Below, one piece after another: positions 6,750 through 13,933 of a stretch of 64,000 nt of DNA. The first letter of the stretch is position 1. Each line of letters begins with the position of its first letter. Position numbers and translations under genes: made by a program. The notes under the pieces are model-generated. The model saw only the letters and a list, made by a program, of their open reading frames with translations, made no database searches and was not told where the DNA came from. Origin of the DNA: a virus; the IMG/VR virus record IMGVR_UViG_3300011445_000020, positions 1-64,000 of that record; one strand, given 5' to 3'.

Positions 6750-7872
6750 AGATAGGCACTCCTTGCTTGTTGTACTTCTTGATGACCTTGCCACGGCCGA
6801 CGAGCGGCCGCATCCGATTGTTGCACGCCTTCGAGAAGTCTGCTTGGTCGGTGAAGTGTAGCTCGCCCACGCTGATGTTCTCGAACTGCGGCCAGATGAT
6901 GTCGCGAATCTCAGGCAGCGTCTGCCACGGGTGCGCGACGATCTCCTTCACGAGTGCTTCCGTGAGAGGGTTGATCGCGAGCCGCTGTGCCAGGGTGACC
7001 GGCTCGTCAGAGGCAGAGATGTTCGCTACGTTCGGATCGCTCACGTCCATCTGGTAAGCGAAGTCTTCCGGCGTGATGCCACGGAACTTCTTGAACTGGA
7101 CACCGATCAGGTACTTGTTGTTACGCGAGGGTGTGAGGTGACACCAGGAGTCGAGCGCGCCGATCTGCGACATCGCACCACGCCAATCGGAGCCGTCGTT
7201 GAACTCCGACTTCTTCGCGTTGTGATGGAGAACGATGACCGCTGCGCCAGTGAGTGCAGAGAGTGCGCGGATGTTACGGAAGACTTCCTCCATCTCGGTG
7301 TTGTCGTTCTGGTTTGCGCGGGTGAGCTTCGACATCGTGTCGCAGACGATCAGGTCCACGCCCTTCATCCGTGCGAGCTTCGCGTTCTTCGTCCCCTCAC
7401 CAACCATCACCGCCTCGCCCCACTCGAAGCGACGGCAGGTTGCGATCAGCCGGCGGAGCGAATCCATGTCTTCGAACATGAAGGTCGATTCGAGAAGGAA
7501 GCGGGCTGAATCGAAGAGGGTGCCCTCGGCCTCGTTCGCTACCTCCATCGCGTGCGTGAGCCGCTTCCACTGGCGGGCGTAGTCGAACTTCGATGAGTCG
7601 GAGCCGATGAAGATCACCCCACCACGCTGAGTCGGGAAGCGGCCGAGGAACTTCCGGCCGGTCGCTATCGCGCGGACGATCTCAAGGGTGAGCCACGTCT
7701 TGCCCACACCTGGATACGAGGTGATCCCCATCATGCCTCCGGCAGGGAGAAACTCCTCGATCAACATCGGAGGAGCCTTCTCTTCGTAGAGGGTCGCTGA
7801 GTCGAGCAGGGGGTACGGCTCGACGCTCTCGATGCCAGCGAGGAGCGGGTGTAGTTCCTTCTTCTTCGCCAT
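6721..7872 (-). CDS. RepA-like RecA-fold ATPase
   Basis: A 383 aa protein with a RecA-type ATPase core: Walker A SYPGVGKT near residue 60, Walker B DLIVCDTMSK near 180 and VIVLHHNAKK near 215, as in the AAA_25 RepA/hexameric helicase group. The C-terminal 110 residues may be a winged-helix region (LPEIRDIIW, FSKACNNRMRPLVGRGKVI). ATG at 7872 starts the conserved part; about 58 codons upstream in frame are Ser/Arg-rich and overlap another gene. Likely acts in replication or recombination. Confidence 0.85.
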   Translation of the reverse strand: MAKKKELHPLLAGIESVEPYPLLDSATLYEEKAPPMLIEEFLPAGGMMGITSYPGVGKTWLTLEIVRAIATGRKFLGRFPTQRGGVIFIGSDSSKFDYARQWKRLTHAMEVANEAEGTLFDSARFLLESTFMFEDMDSLRRLIATCRRFEWGEAVMVGEGTKNAKLARMKGVDLIVCDTMSKLTRANQNDNTEMEEVFRNIRALSALTGAAVIVLHHNAKKSEFNDGSDWRGAMSQIGALDSWCHLTPSRNNKYLIGVQFKKFRGITPEDFAYQMDVSDPNVANISASDEPVTLAQRLAINPLTEALVKEIVAHPWQTLPEIRDIIWPQFENISVGELHFTDQADFSKACNNRMRPLVGRGKVIKKYNKQGVPIYGPAEAAAS

Positions 7873-7876
7873 TCGG

Positions 7877-8059
7877 CTAGCGTCTCCAGGTGAAGGTGCC
7901 GGCGAGGAAGAGCCAGCGGTAGAGGCCGACGACCCAGACGTAGGGCCAGAGGACGATATTGATAAGCGGGATCGGGCGGTCAGCGCCCAGGTCCGTCTCG
8001 GACAGGTACGCGATGAACAAGACGAGGGCGACAACAGCGTAGACACAGAGGAATAGCAT
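7877..8059 (-). CDS. Small two-TM membrane protein
   Basis: A 60 aa protein: TM1 about residues 2-19 (LFLCVYAVVALVLFIAYL), a short loop, TM2 about 32-53. AGGAGG lies 8 bases before ATG at 8059. It is the first gene after an intergenic region containing two perfect inverted repeats. Function unknown. Confidence 0.65.
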   Translation of the reverse strand: MLFLCVYAVVALVLFIAYLSETDLGADRPIPLINIVLWPYVWVVGLYRWLFLAGTFTWRR

Positions 8060-8088
8060 AATGGGGTCCTCCTAGTGGTATCGTCTCA

Positions 8089-8107
8089 TGTCCGGGATTC
8101 CCGGACA
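8089..8107. repeat. Perfect inverted repeat, 8-bp arms
   Basis: TGTCCGGG-ATT-CCCGGACA lies 30 bases upstream of the 7877-8059 gene. The 3-base spacer and symmetry fit a repressor operator or a short hairpin in the leader. There is no T-tract, so it is not a convincing terminator. Confidence 0.45.
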
Positions 8108-8128
8108 AGGGGAAAATGCGGACATTAC

Positions 8129-8162
8129 TCGTTACTCACGGTCGGTGGATCACGAGTAACGA
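8129..8162. repeat. Perfect inverted repeat, 9-bp arms
   Basis: TCGTTACTC and GAGTAACGA are separated by 16 bases. With the repeat at 8089 it fills most of the 8060-8229 gap, the only sizeable non-coding stretch in this part of the leftward operon. A TTTT follows about 20 bases on in the minus direction, so partial termination or a regulatory hairpin are both possible. A 30-codon frame on the minus strand here has no ribosome site and is not called. Confidence 0.4.
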
Positions 8163-8229
8163 GATGTAGAAGGAGAGAGCCTGAGCGGAACGCGCCCATA
8201 GGCGCTTCTCTTCTCATCTCTAAATACAT

Positions 8230-8367
8230 TTACTTAGCCATGAGTAATCGGGTGGTCAGGAGGGCGCGGCAGGGGGGTCCCAGGACCACCCAGAGGGTCC
8301 ATCCGACTGCGAACCAGCCGAGGGCACTGAGTAAGAGGCCACCCTTCCATGAGGGGCGGCGGTTCAC
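8230..8367 (-). CDS. Small membrane protein (45 aa)
   Basis: GTG at 8367 in a GTGA overlap with the previous stop. The product has a short basic start (NRRPSWKGG), one hydrophobic helix LLLSALGWFAVGWTLWVVLG and a basic tail. Topology resembles other tiny phage membrane proteins; no function known. Confidence 0.55.
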   Translation of the reverse strand: MNRRPSWKGGLLLSALGWFAVGWTLWVVLGPPCRALLTTRLLMAK

Positions 8368-8636
8368 GATTCGGTCATCTTCCTGGTAGGGTCAGGCTGC
8401 TTCTTCGGGCTGTCGGGTACCGCGAGGACGCTGCCCGGGGGGAGCGGGATACAGTTGACCCGCCCGAGCGAATCAGGCGGCGTGCAGAGGGCGAGGCCCC
8501 CGACAGGGAAGTAGCTCCAGCCTGGGGTGGTTCCCTCGGGCTGTGCGTGGAGGGTTGGGGTGGACATGAGGCCGAAGCCGATGAGGACGCCGAGTGTGAC
8601 AGCGAGGAGGGTGAGGAGGATGGGGTACTTCATCAC
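8364..8636 (-). CDS. Membrane-anchored or secreted small protein
   Basis: A 90 aa protein with an N-terminal hydrophobic helix (YPILLTLLAVTLGVLIGFGL) followed by a Pro/Gly-rich soluble part with two cysteines and a charged end (KKQPDPTRKM). It could be a signal anchor or a cleavable signal (S-T-P-T-L-H-A, then Q). ATGA and GTGA overlaps on both sides. Confidence 0.6.
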   Translation of the reverse strand: MMKYPILLTLLAVTLGVLIGFGLMSTPTLHAQPEGTTPGWSYFPVGGLALCTPPDSLGRVNCIPLPPGSVLAVPDSPKKQPDPTRKMTES

Positions 8637-9172
8637 GTGGACTCCTTAATGAGGCCAGCGGCCAGCGAACGTGCGTACTGACCACGACCCACGTACGCGC
8701 GGCGGACAGTAGGGATGAGCCGGGCCGCTCCGGAAACTTTGCCCCCGTTGCCCGGAATGTACGAACCGAAACGCTTGGTCGGCGGACGGAGAGTCACGAC
8801 ACGATTCAGGTCGAGGACGCGCTTGAGGACGTTACGCGGGTGAATGTGATCGTTGAGATTGACACCGAGCTTATCATCGTGCGCGTACCACACTGCGTGG
8901 ACCGGGATGCCGGCTTTGTTCACCTTGTCCACAATGTACGCTCGTGACGCTGTGAACACTGCGAGGTGGACGGGGTGAGGGAAGGCTTTGTCACCGAGAC
9001 GGTGGGCGCAGACAGAGTTGACGCATCCGATCGTCGATCCAGGACGGCTGTCGCGTACATCAAAGTCTTCGCGCTTGATCTTGACGACGCGGGTTGCACG
9101 TGAGATGGCGACCGTAACGAACTTCGTAAGGTCTCTCTCGTCGAGGTAAATCTTGACCGTGTGCTTCTTCAT
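8633..9172 (-). CDS. Conserved-looking hypothetical protein
   Basis: A 179 aa protein with a mixed alpha/beta pattern, starting KKHTVKIYLDERDLTKFVTV. It has a His-containing stretch (VHAVWYAHDDKLG, NDHIHPRNVLKR) and a basic C-terminus. The stop forms ATGA with the next gene and the start overlaps 9169-9663. No family recognised. Confidence 0.55.
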   Translation of the reverse strand: MKKHTVKIYLDERDLTKFVTVAISRATRVVKIKREDFDVRDSRPGSTIGCVNSVCAHRLGDKAFPHPVHLAVFTASRAYIVDKVNKAGIPVHAVWYAHDDKLGVNLNDHIHPRNVLKRVLDLNRVVTLRPPTKRFGSYIPGNGGKVSGAARLIPTVRRAYVGRGQYARSLAAGLIKEST

Positions 9173-9663
9173 TTTTCCATCTCCTTCTTGAGGGTGGCTC
9201 GTAGCTTAGACCACCGCGCGATTGCGGTATCGATCGCCCTGAGCATTTGTGGTGTTTTTGGGCACGTCTTGAGGTCAGCGTAGTCTACTGCCATGAGCGT
9301 TATATTTGTCGCTTCGATGATCTTGTCTACGAGAGTCGTGACGTTCGCGACTCGTGTGCGCCACGCAGCAGGACTCTCTGCAAGTTGCTGATGGCTTGGA
9401 GCAGGCTTCTTCGCACGTGCTACGGGTTGTTTCCGTGCCTTGCCATCCTTGCCGACCCGTTTCTCAACTGGCGCTTTTGCGCCGGTTCGTGCTCTTCGCA
9501 CAGAGTCTTTCCCTACTCCGATCTTCTCCGCGATGGCGCGGTTCGACATCTCAGGGTTAGCAGCTACTGCTGCCTTCGCAAGCTCTCCTGCTGGCACGTA
9601 GGCAACGCCACAACTACACGACGCATGCGCTGACGCTCCACAAGAGGAGCATTTAAGGTTCAT
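9169..9663 (-). CDS. Zinc-ribbon plus HTH DNA-binding protein
   Basis: A 164 aa protein. Residues 1-20 have CSSC...CSCG, a short zinc-binding motif. Residues 38-66 (NRAIAEKIGVGKDSVRRART) form a helix-turn-helix of the kind found in phage regulators. A KKP/KxA-rich linker and a helical C-terminal domain follow. Probably a transcription factor of the early arm; target unknown. Confidence 0.65.
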   Translation of the reverse strand: MNLKCSSCGASAHASCSCGVAYVPAGELAKAAVAANPEMSNRAIAEKIGVGKDSVRRARTGAKAPVEKRVGKDGKARKQPVARAKKPAPSHQQLAESPAAWRTRVANVTTLVDKIIEATNITLMAVDYADLKTCPKTPQMLRAIDTAIARWSKLRATLKKEMEK

Positions 9664-10391
9664 CGTTTCTCCGTAGTGGGTTTGAACCAGAGGTCAGGGT
9701 AGAGGGTTTGCATCTGCTGTAGGATGTTCCTGTACTTGAGGACCAGGAGGGTCATCGTTTGGTACGCGTTGGTCTGGAAGGCGCGGAGGAGTTCATTCTG
9801 AACGCGCTCCACCGGGAGCCCAGAGAGGTTGACGTAGAAGTTGAGCGCCGCATCGAGGGCGGGTGCGGCAGTGAAACCCTCGGTGACCATGAAGCGGAGT
9901 GCACGGAGTCCACGAAGCGGGTCCTCTTCGAGGCGCTCGCCTGCGTCACCGACAGCACGCAGGATGCGGTCCACGGCGTCACGCTTGCCGCCGTACGGAT
10001 CGATCCACTCGCCTGCCTCAGAGATCGCGACAGCGTTGACGGTGAAGTCACGACGGCTGAGGTCCTCCCAGAGGTGGGTCGGGGTGACGGTGTCCGGGTG
10101 ACGACCGTCCGAGTACATCGCTTCCTTCCGGCAGAGGGTGAAGTCAGCATCGACGACACCGCTGTAACCACGGAGGACACCAGCGAACCAGTTCACGTGC
10201 GTGATCGGGAGTCGGCCACGGAGGGTGACGAACTTCTCACGCTCCTGCCAGATGGTGAGCCCGTAGTTGGTGACCAGTTCCTCCTTCATCGCTTCGTAGG
10301 ATTCGGCTTCGACTGCGAAGTCGAGGTCCTTCGTGGGAGGAAGGCCGAGCATGTAACGGCGGACGGTTCCGCCAACGAGGTAGAGCTTCAT
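9660..10391 (-). CDS. cca: tRNA nucleotidyltransferase (CCA-adding type)
   Basis: A 243 aa class II nucleotidyltransferase. Motifs: VGGTVRR at residues 6-12, DLDFAV (metal-binding DxD) near 23, LSRRDFTVNAVA near 113, DPYGGKRDAVDRILRAVG, and EDPLRGLRALRF near 155. It is shorter than cellular CCA enzymes (about 400 aa), lacking most of the body/tail domain, as in several phage homologues. It restores CCA ends to tRNAs, and so fits with RtcB and the RlaP-like protein as an RNA repair set. ATGA overlaps on both sides. Confidence 0.9.
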   Translation of the reverse strand: MKLYLVGGTVRRYMLGLPPTKDLDFAVEAESYEAMKEELVTNYGLTIWQEREKFVTLRGRLPITHVNWFAGVLRGYSGVVDADFTLCRKEAMYSDGRHPDTVTPTHLWEDLSRRDFTVNAVAISEAGEWIDPYGGKRDAVDRILRAVGDAGERLEEDPLRGLRALRFMVTEGFTAAPALDAALNFYVNLSGLPVERVQNELLRAFQTNAYQTMTLLVLKYRNILQQMQTLYPDLWFKPTTEKR

Positions 10392-10594
10392 CGCGCGTTC
10401 TCCAGGATGGTGCGGAGTTCTTTCTCGGTATGGAACAGCTTGACGCGGGGGAACAGTTGGCGCTTACCGGTTTCGAACTCGACCACACCGTACAACTGAC
10501 CCCGGCTGTGCTTGGGATCAGTCGTGCTGGTGATAGAGACGCGAGCGCCACCAGGAATCTTGTGGATCAGGGTGACGAGATCAGAGAGGAGCAT
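10388..10594 (-). CDS. Small hypothetical protein (68 aa)
   Basis: ATG 10594 has GAGG 6 bases upstream. The product reads LLSDLVTLIHKIPGGARVSI..., then GQLYGVVEFETGKRQLFPR, a compact beta-rich protein. Small phage proteins of this build are common, but I do not know the family. Confidence 0.5.
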   Translation of the reverse strand: MLLSDLVTLIHKIPGGARVSITSTTDPKHSRGQLYGVVEFETGKRQLFPRVKLFHTEKELRTILENAR

Positions 10595-10790
10595 CGTTGT
10601 CCTCATCGTCTTGGTCTTCGAGTTCAAGCTCGTACTCGTACTCGTCCTCATCCTCGTTGTCACGGTCGTTGTAGCCGGCGTCGTACGCGCGCTTGGTCTC
10701 GTGCTCCACCACGGTGGCGAAGGCGCTCCGCGTGATGGTGCCATTGTCGTACTGGTCGAATGCCTTCATGATCTCTTCGCGGACAGTCAT
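10581..10790 (-). CDS. Acidic small protein (69 aa)
   Basis: From ATG 10790 (ATGA overlap) it reads MTVREEIMKAFDQYDNGTIT and ends in a highly acidic tail (NEDEDEYEYELELEDQDDED). Acidic tails of this kind occur in DNA mimics and in proteins that bind basic partners; no evidence favours either here. Confidence 0.55.
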   Translation of the reverse strand: MTVREEIMKAFDQYDNGTITRSAFATVVEHETKRAYDAGYNDRDNEDEDEYEYELELEDQDDEDNDAPL

Positions 10791-11338
10791 CACTTCTTCT
10801 TTCCTCTCATGGCGCGTGCCTTCACCAGACGCTGCACTGCTGCGGCACGCTGCTCTTCGGTCATAGGTTTGCGGGTGCGCTTCGGCTTCGGTTGTGTCGC
10901 TGCTGCCTTCTTCTGCTGCTGGATCACGTGTGCGTTCGGGCAGTTCTTCGCGCGGTGTGGTTTCGGCTCGTTGGTGTGGCAGAGTGAGCACTTCCGCTTG
11001 CTCTCACCGTACATCAGCGGTGTCATCGTCCGGTTAAGACTCGGTGTCCGTGCTGCTGGTGTCGTGTACTTGTCCATGCTTGTTGCGGGGACTGGCTTGA
11101 ATTCCTCGTCGTCGATGCGTAGCTCCTGGACCTTCTTCTTTCCTGTCTCGTTCTCGATCTCGGAGAGAGTCTCCTTCCAGAACTCTTGGCTAGCGTTCGC
11201 GAGCTTCCCACCGAGGGCGTTCATCTCGCGTACGATCTCGACCTGTTTGATTGTGAGTTCACGGGCGGCGTTCGCTACCTCCATCGCCTGCTTGTGGAGG
11301 TTGTTAAACTCGCGTCGCAGGTCACGGTACTTGCCCAT
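10790..11338 (-). CDS. Coiled-coil protein with CxxC-H-C knuckle
   Basis: A 182 aa protein. Residues 1-65 are a predicted coiled coil (YRDLRREFNNLHKQAMEVAN...). Residues about 115-135 carry CSLCHTNEPKPHRAKNCPNAH, spaced like a zinc knuckle, and the C-terminus is Lys/Arg-rich. A nucleic-acid-binding role is likely from these features, but the family is unknown. Confidence 0.6.
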   Translation of the reverse strand: MGKYRDLRREFNNLHKQAMEVANAARELTIKQVEIVREMNALGGKLANASQEFWKETLSEIENETGKKKVQELRIDDEEFKPVPATSMDKYTTPAARTPSLNRTMTPLMYGESKRKCSLCHTNEPKPHRAKNCPNAHVIQQQKKAAATQPKPKRTRKPMTEEQRAAAVQRLVKARAMRGKKK

Positions 11339-11760
11339 CAGAACTTCCTCCCGAGGATGGAGTCGATTACCTCGTCGTTCTGCTTCCGGAGCGTGAGCAT
11401 TTCAGCGCGCTGCCGTTCACGGCGTTCGTTGAAGTGCTTCGTGTGGAATGCTCCGGTCTTGCCATTCTTGATGCGCTTCTTCCTGCGCCACGTCTTCGGG
11501 CGTTCGAATCCGTCGGGGATGCGGCCGATGGGCTCACCCTCGACGAACGGGCGGATAGTACCACACTCGCGATCGAGTTGCAACTCTCGCAGGATGTCGG
11601 AGACTGTTGCGTTGATCAGTGCGCCCTCTTTGAACATCTCCTGGTGGAGCTTGGCGTGGGAGGTACGATCGTCGTCCGAGGAGGTGCGCTCCTTCGGCAT
11701 CGCGATGTGCTGACCTCTCTCGTCGGTGTAGTAACGGGACTCTGTTGGCAGGTGTCTCAC
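11338..11760 (-). CDS. Basic hypothetical protein
   Basis: GTG at 11760 forms GTGA with the previous stop. The 140 aa product has a helical middle (INATVSDILRELQLDRECG), then a strongly basic stretch (ERPKTWRRKKRIKNGKTG) and a helical C-terminus. The open frame extends far upstream but that part lies over 11757-12059 and is Arg-rich. Possibly DNA- or RNA-binding. Confidence 0.5.
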   Translation of the reverse strand: MRHLPTESRYYTDERGQHIAMPKERTSSDDDRTSHAKLHQEMFKEGALINATVSDILRELQLDRECGTIRPFVEGEPIGRIPDGFERPKTWRRKKRIKNGKTGAFHTKHFNERRERQRAEMLTLRKQNDEVIDSILGRKF

Positions 11761-12059
11761 GCGTTCCTCCGTGGGTCTTCGCCGACCTGCCCGATGTGTA
11801 GGAGTTCGATGTTGTCGGTGTTGAGAATCTTCACGATTGAACGCTCGGGGACCTCGATTTCGGGGAACTTGCGCTCGCGCGCTGCCACCTCGATCAGTTC
11901 CATCGCGTCCTTCGGGCTGAGCGCGACCTCGACGACTAGCTTCGTGTCGCCCATGTCGTTGACATCGTGCCCGAAGACACGCACGTAATCGTGCTTGCGA
12001 CCGTTGAGGTTCTGTACTGCAACGACCTGGAGCGTGGTGAACTGCGGGGGCGTGTTCAT
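11757..12059 (-). CDS. Hypothetical protein (100 aa)
   Basis: The product is an alpha/beta protein (FTTLQVVAVQNLNGRKHDYV, then LVVEVALSPKDAMELIEVAA, then a basic/acidic end). The ATGA start and GTGA end tie it to both neighbours. No family recognised. Confidence 0.55.
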   Translation of the reverse strand: MNTPPQFTTLQVVAVQNLNGRKHDYVRVFGHDVNDMGDTKLVVEVALSPKDAMELIEVAARERKFPEIEVPERSIVKILNTDNIELLHIGQVGEDPRRNA

Positions 12060-12229
12060 AGGTAGTCCAGCCCGTCATCGTCGAGGTAGGGGTCACAGTA
12101 CTGACATTCAATGTCAGACCAGTGGTTTACTTCACCACAGTTGCCACACTCCCACATTTCCGAGTCTTCATCCTCGGAATCGTACCAATCGTCATCCATC
12201 TCGTTAGGGTCAACGTTGCTTGGGATCAC
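12056..12229 (-). CDS. Acidic zinc-ribbon protein (57 aa)
   Basis: GTG at 12229 (GTGA overlap). The product is very acidic (NEMDDDWYDSEDEDSEMW), followed by a CGNC...CQYC zinc ribbon and an acidic end. The TGA overlaps the next ATG. Such acidic ribbons recur in this arm; function unknown. Confidence 0.6.
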   Translation of the reverse strand: MIPSNVDPNEMDDDWYDSEDEDSEMWECGNCGEVNHWSDIECQYCDPYLDDDGLDYL

Positions 12230-12570
12230 ACGGTCTCCCGCTTCGCACGGCGACGTGCAGCACCCTGCCCCTTGCGGCTGACGCCGTCCCGTTTAGGGTA
12301 AGTCTTCTGGATGTGCTGCTCTACCCGAGGGTCCTTCCCCTGATTGCCGATTGCCCAGAAGACAAAACGCTGCATCGCACGCGAACGAGGTTTGATTGCG
12401 AAGTACTCTTCGCGGCCTACCTTGCTAGCGTAGGTGTAGAACCAGAACGCGCGCCCCGGCTTGCCGACTGCAAAGACTTCGGCCGAACGAGGGACAGCGA
12501 TAGTCTGCCTATCCATCGGACCACCGAGGAGCTTCACGTTCTTCGTCTGTACTGCCGTGGTGTCAGCCAC
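12226..12570 (-). CDS. Hypothetical protein with GGP-M-D motif
   Basis: From GTG 12570 the 114 aa product begins ADTTAVQTKNVKLLGGPMDR, then IAVPRSAEVFAVG, a pattern seen in small actinophage and other phage proteins of unknown function, and ends in a basic KGQGAARRRAKRE tail. It overlaps the next upstream gene by 8 bases. Confidence 0.5.
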   Translation of the reverse strand: MADTTAVQTKNVKLLGGPMDRQTIAVPRSAEVFAVGKPGRAFWFYTYASKVGREEYFAIKPRSRAMQRFVFWAIGNQGKDPRVEQHIQKTYPKRDGVSRKGQGAARRRAKRETV

Positions 12571-12913
12571 TGAGCGGCTCCTTGAACTTGGTGTGAATGC
12601 CACGCGCGAGCTTGAGTCTCCCGACGCTCGGGGTCTTCACGACGGTGATCTCGCCGTCCACAGTTACGATGGTACGTGACGCGTGCAGATGTGCCTCCTC
12701 ACGGAAGCCTTGGTTCACGAAGGCGCTAAAGCCTTTCGAGAGGCCCTTAGTCTCGACTGCGCGCTTCTGCCGAGCGGTAAGCCACCGCTTCTGCTGCTTC
12801 GCACGACGATCTTTGTTCATCGCGGTGCGCATCGACTGGCGTGTCTTCTGATCCGCAGTCTTCTGCTTCTTACCAGTCTTCTGTGCGCCATCTGCGGACT
12901 TACTCTTGCCCAT
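12563..12913 (-). CDS. Basic hypothetical protein
   Basis: A 116 aa protein with a Lys/Gln/Arg-rich first half (KKQKTADQKTRQSMRTAMNK) and a beta-rich second half (RTIVTVDGEITVVKTP). It could bind nucleic acid. Family unknown. Confidence 0.5.
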   Translation of the reverse strand: MGKSKSADGAQKTGKKQKTADQKTRQSMRTAMNKDRRAKQQKRWLTARQKRAVETKGLSKGFSAFVNQGFREEAHLHASRTIVTVDGEITVVKTPSVGRLKLARGIHTKFKEPLSG

Positions 12914-12928
12914 GTTGCTGCTCCTGGG

Positions 12929-13096
12929 TTAGGGTAGGGGTTCCAGCGCGCTCACACGCGCTTTCAGGTTGTCGATCTGCATTTGAAGGTCTGCGATGTA
13001 GCGGCTCGTGTCGTCGTAGCTCCAGAGTTCAAGCGCGAAGTGGAGTAGCGTACAGAGCGCGATACATGCAAGCGTGTGCTTCCAATGGCCTTTCAT
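12929..13096 (-). CDS. Small membrane protein with coiled coil
   Basis: ATG 13096 has GGGAGG upstream. The 55 aa product has one TM helix (LACIALCTLLHFALELW) and then a coiled coil with heptad Leu/Ile (IADLQMQIDNLKARVSAL). The topology is that of a small membrane-anchored coiled-coil protein; function unknown. Confidence 0.55.
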   Translation of the reverse strand: MKGHWKHTLACIALCTLLHFALELWSYDDTSRYIADLQMQIDNLKARVSALEPLP

Positions 13097-13263
13097 GTGC
13101 ACCTCCCGCAGTATCCGCAAGCCTGCGAGCACGTACGTTCGCTCGGGTTGTAGTACTGCGGCGTTTGAGAACGGCGTGGTGATGGCTCAGGTTTCGCGAG
13201 CCGCTCCTGCGCACGCTCGATAGCTGCGTCGCGGAAGTCACGATTGATCTCTTCGTTGTTCAG
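13093..13263 (-). CDS. Candidate 56-aa protein with a CTG start
   Basis: A frame fills the gap between two genes exactly: its TGA overlaps the ATG at 13096 (ATGA), and it opens at CTG 13263, overlapping the previous stop as CTGA, with GGAGG just upstream. The peptide NNEEINRDFRDAAIERAQER looks native, and it ends with a CSQACGYCGRC zinc-like cluster. No ATG, GTG or TTG is available near the start. CTG use is inferred, so confidence is limited. Confidence 0.42.
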   Translation of the reverse strand: MNNEEINRDFRDAAIERAQERLAKPEPSPRRSQTPQYYNPSERTCSQACGYCGRCT

Positions 13264-13463
13264 ATGTCCTCCAGACGATCGTGCGCGTGCGTGAGGTTGA
13301 GAAGCGTGAGATTGAGGAAGGTAGACAACAGGGGGTTACCGATGCCATCGTCGCCTACATCACGCAACGCGTGGCGAATCTCGTTGCGGGCGGTCTCGAT
13401 GCGCGTACGGAGGCGATCGATCGCTCCAGCACGTGCGATTGCGTCAGCGGTGTTGCGTGCCAT
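13260..13463 (-). CDS. Small helical protein
   Basis: ATG 13463 with GGAGG upstream gives a 67 aa helical protein (RNTADAIARAGAIDRLRTRI...). It is the first gene downstream of hammerhead ribozyme 1, whose CUGAUGA-GUCC strand ends 19 bases before the start codon. No known family. Confidence 0.55.
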   Translation of the reverse strand: MARNTADAIARAGAIDRLRTRIETARNEIRHALRDVGDDGIGNPLLSTFLNLTLLNLTHAHDRLEDI

Positions 13464-13482
13464 TGGCTTCCTCCATGTGTTG

Positions 13483-13580
13483 GGACTCATCAGCACCAGC
13501 GTATACTGGTGGACACGTAGAGTGACCGGAGCGTCCGAAAGGGACCGAGAACCATCCTCCGGGCTCTGCGTGTTTCGTCC
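13483..13580 (-). ncRNA. Hammerhead ribozyme 1 (type II)
   Basis: On the minus strand, 5' to 3': GGAC (13580-13577), GAA (13576-13574), ACACG (13573-13569), a 51-base loop III, CGUGU (13517-13513), C17 at 13512, a stem I hairpin CACCAG-UAUACG-CUGGUG (13511-13494), the core CUGAUGA (13493-13487) and GUCC (13486-13483). Stem III (ACACG/CGUGU), stem I (6 bp) and stem II (GGAC/GUCC) all pair, and the conserved core GAA, UH and CUGANGA is intact with a GUC-type cleavage site after 13512. The ends open on stem II, hence type II. Loop III folds further (CCGGAG/CUCCGG, GUCC/GGAC). It starts right after a TAA stop codon. Confidence 0.87.
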
Positions 13581-13727
13581 TTACTTCACCAGAGCCATCG
13601 CAGCCACGTAGGCCCGCGACTTCTCCTTCGCACGGCCCCCAACGAGGGCACTCTCATCTGCGTTCCGGCCTTCCCGCCAGTCGGCAACCTCGGTGACAGC
13701 GTTGTACGCTGCCCACACGGTGCGCCA
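13581..13727 (-). pseudogene. C-terminal remnant of a DUF932 protein
   Basis: One minus frame without its own start encodes TVWAAYNAVTEVADWREG... and ends ...VAAMALVK at 13581. W..YNAVTE..D is the hallmark near the C-terminus of the DUF932 phage/plasmid family (about 250-350 aa when complete). AGGAGG and an ATG at 13728 lie just upstream, but that ATG is in another phase and gives only 24 codons (13654-13728). This looks like an internally deleted, frameshifted gene. Its stop codon abuts ribozyme 1. Confidence 0.55.
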
Positions 13728-13741
13728 TTAGTGTGCCTCCT

Positions 13742-13915
13742 CTACGAGACGGGTTCGATGATGATGGTTCCGTTTCCGGGGACGATGCGCATCGGTCTGT
13801 CGCTCAGGGTCGTTGTGAACGAGACAACACCACGCTCGGTCACGTTAGGAAACTCCTTCGCCTTCCACGTGCGCGCATGGCGTTCGTGGCTCAGGATCAA
13901 GGTGATCTCGTACAT
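13742..13915 (-). CDS. Small hypothetical protein between ribozymes 1 and 2
   Basis: ATG 13915 with AGGAG upstream; a 57 aa beta-rich product (MYEITLILSHERHARTWKAK, SFTTTLSDRPMRIV, GTIIIEPVS). The open frame extends upstream through ribozyme 2, but that part is not protein-like. After cleavage at both type II ribozymes this gene would sit on the excised RNA of about 451 nt. Function unknown. Confidence 0.6.
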   Translation of the reverse strand: MYEITLILSHERHARTWKAKEFPNVTERGVVSFTTTLSDRPMRIVPGNGTIIIEPVS

Positions 13916-13933
13916 TGGTAGACTCCTCTGTGT

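Noticed and set aside
8129-8221. A 30-codon minus frame in the 8060-8229 gap
   Set aside because: No ribosome site and it runs through the inverted repeat.
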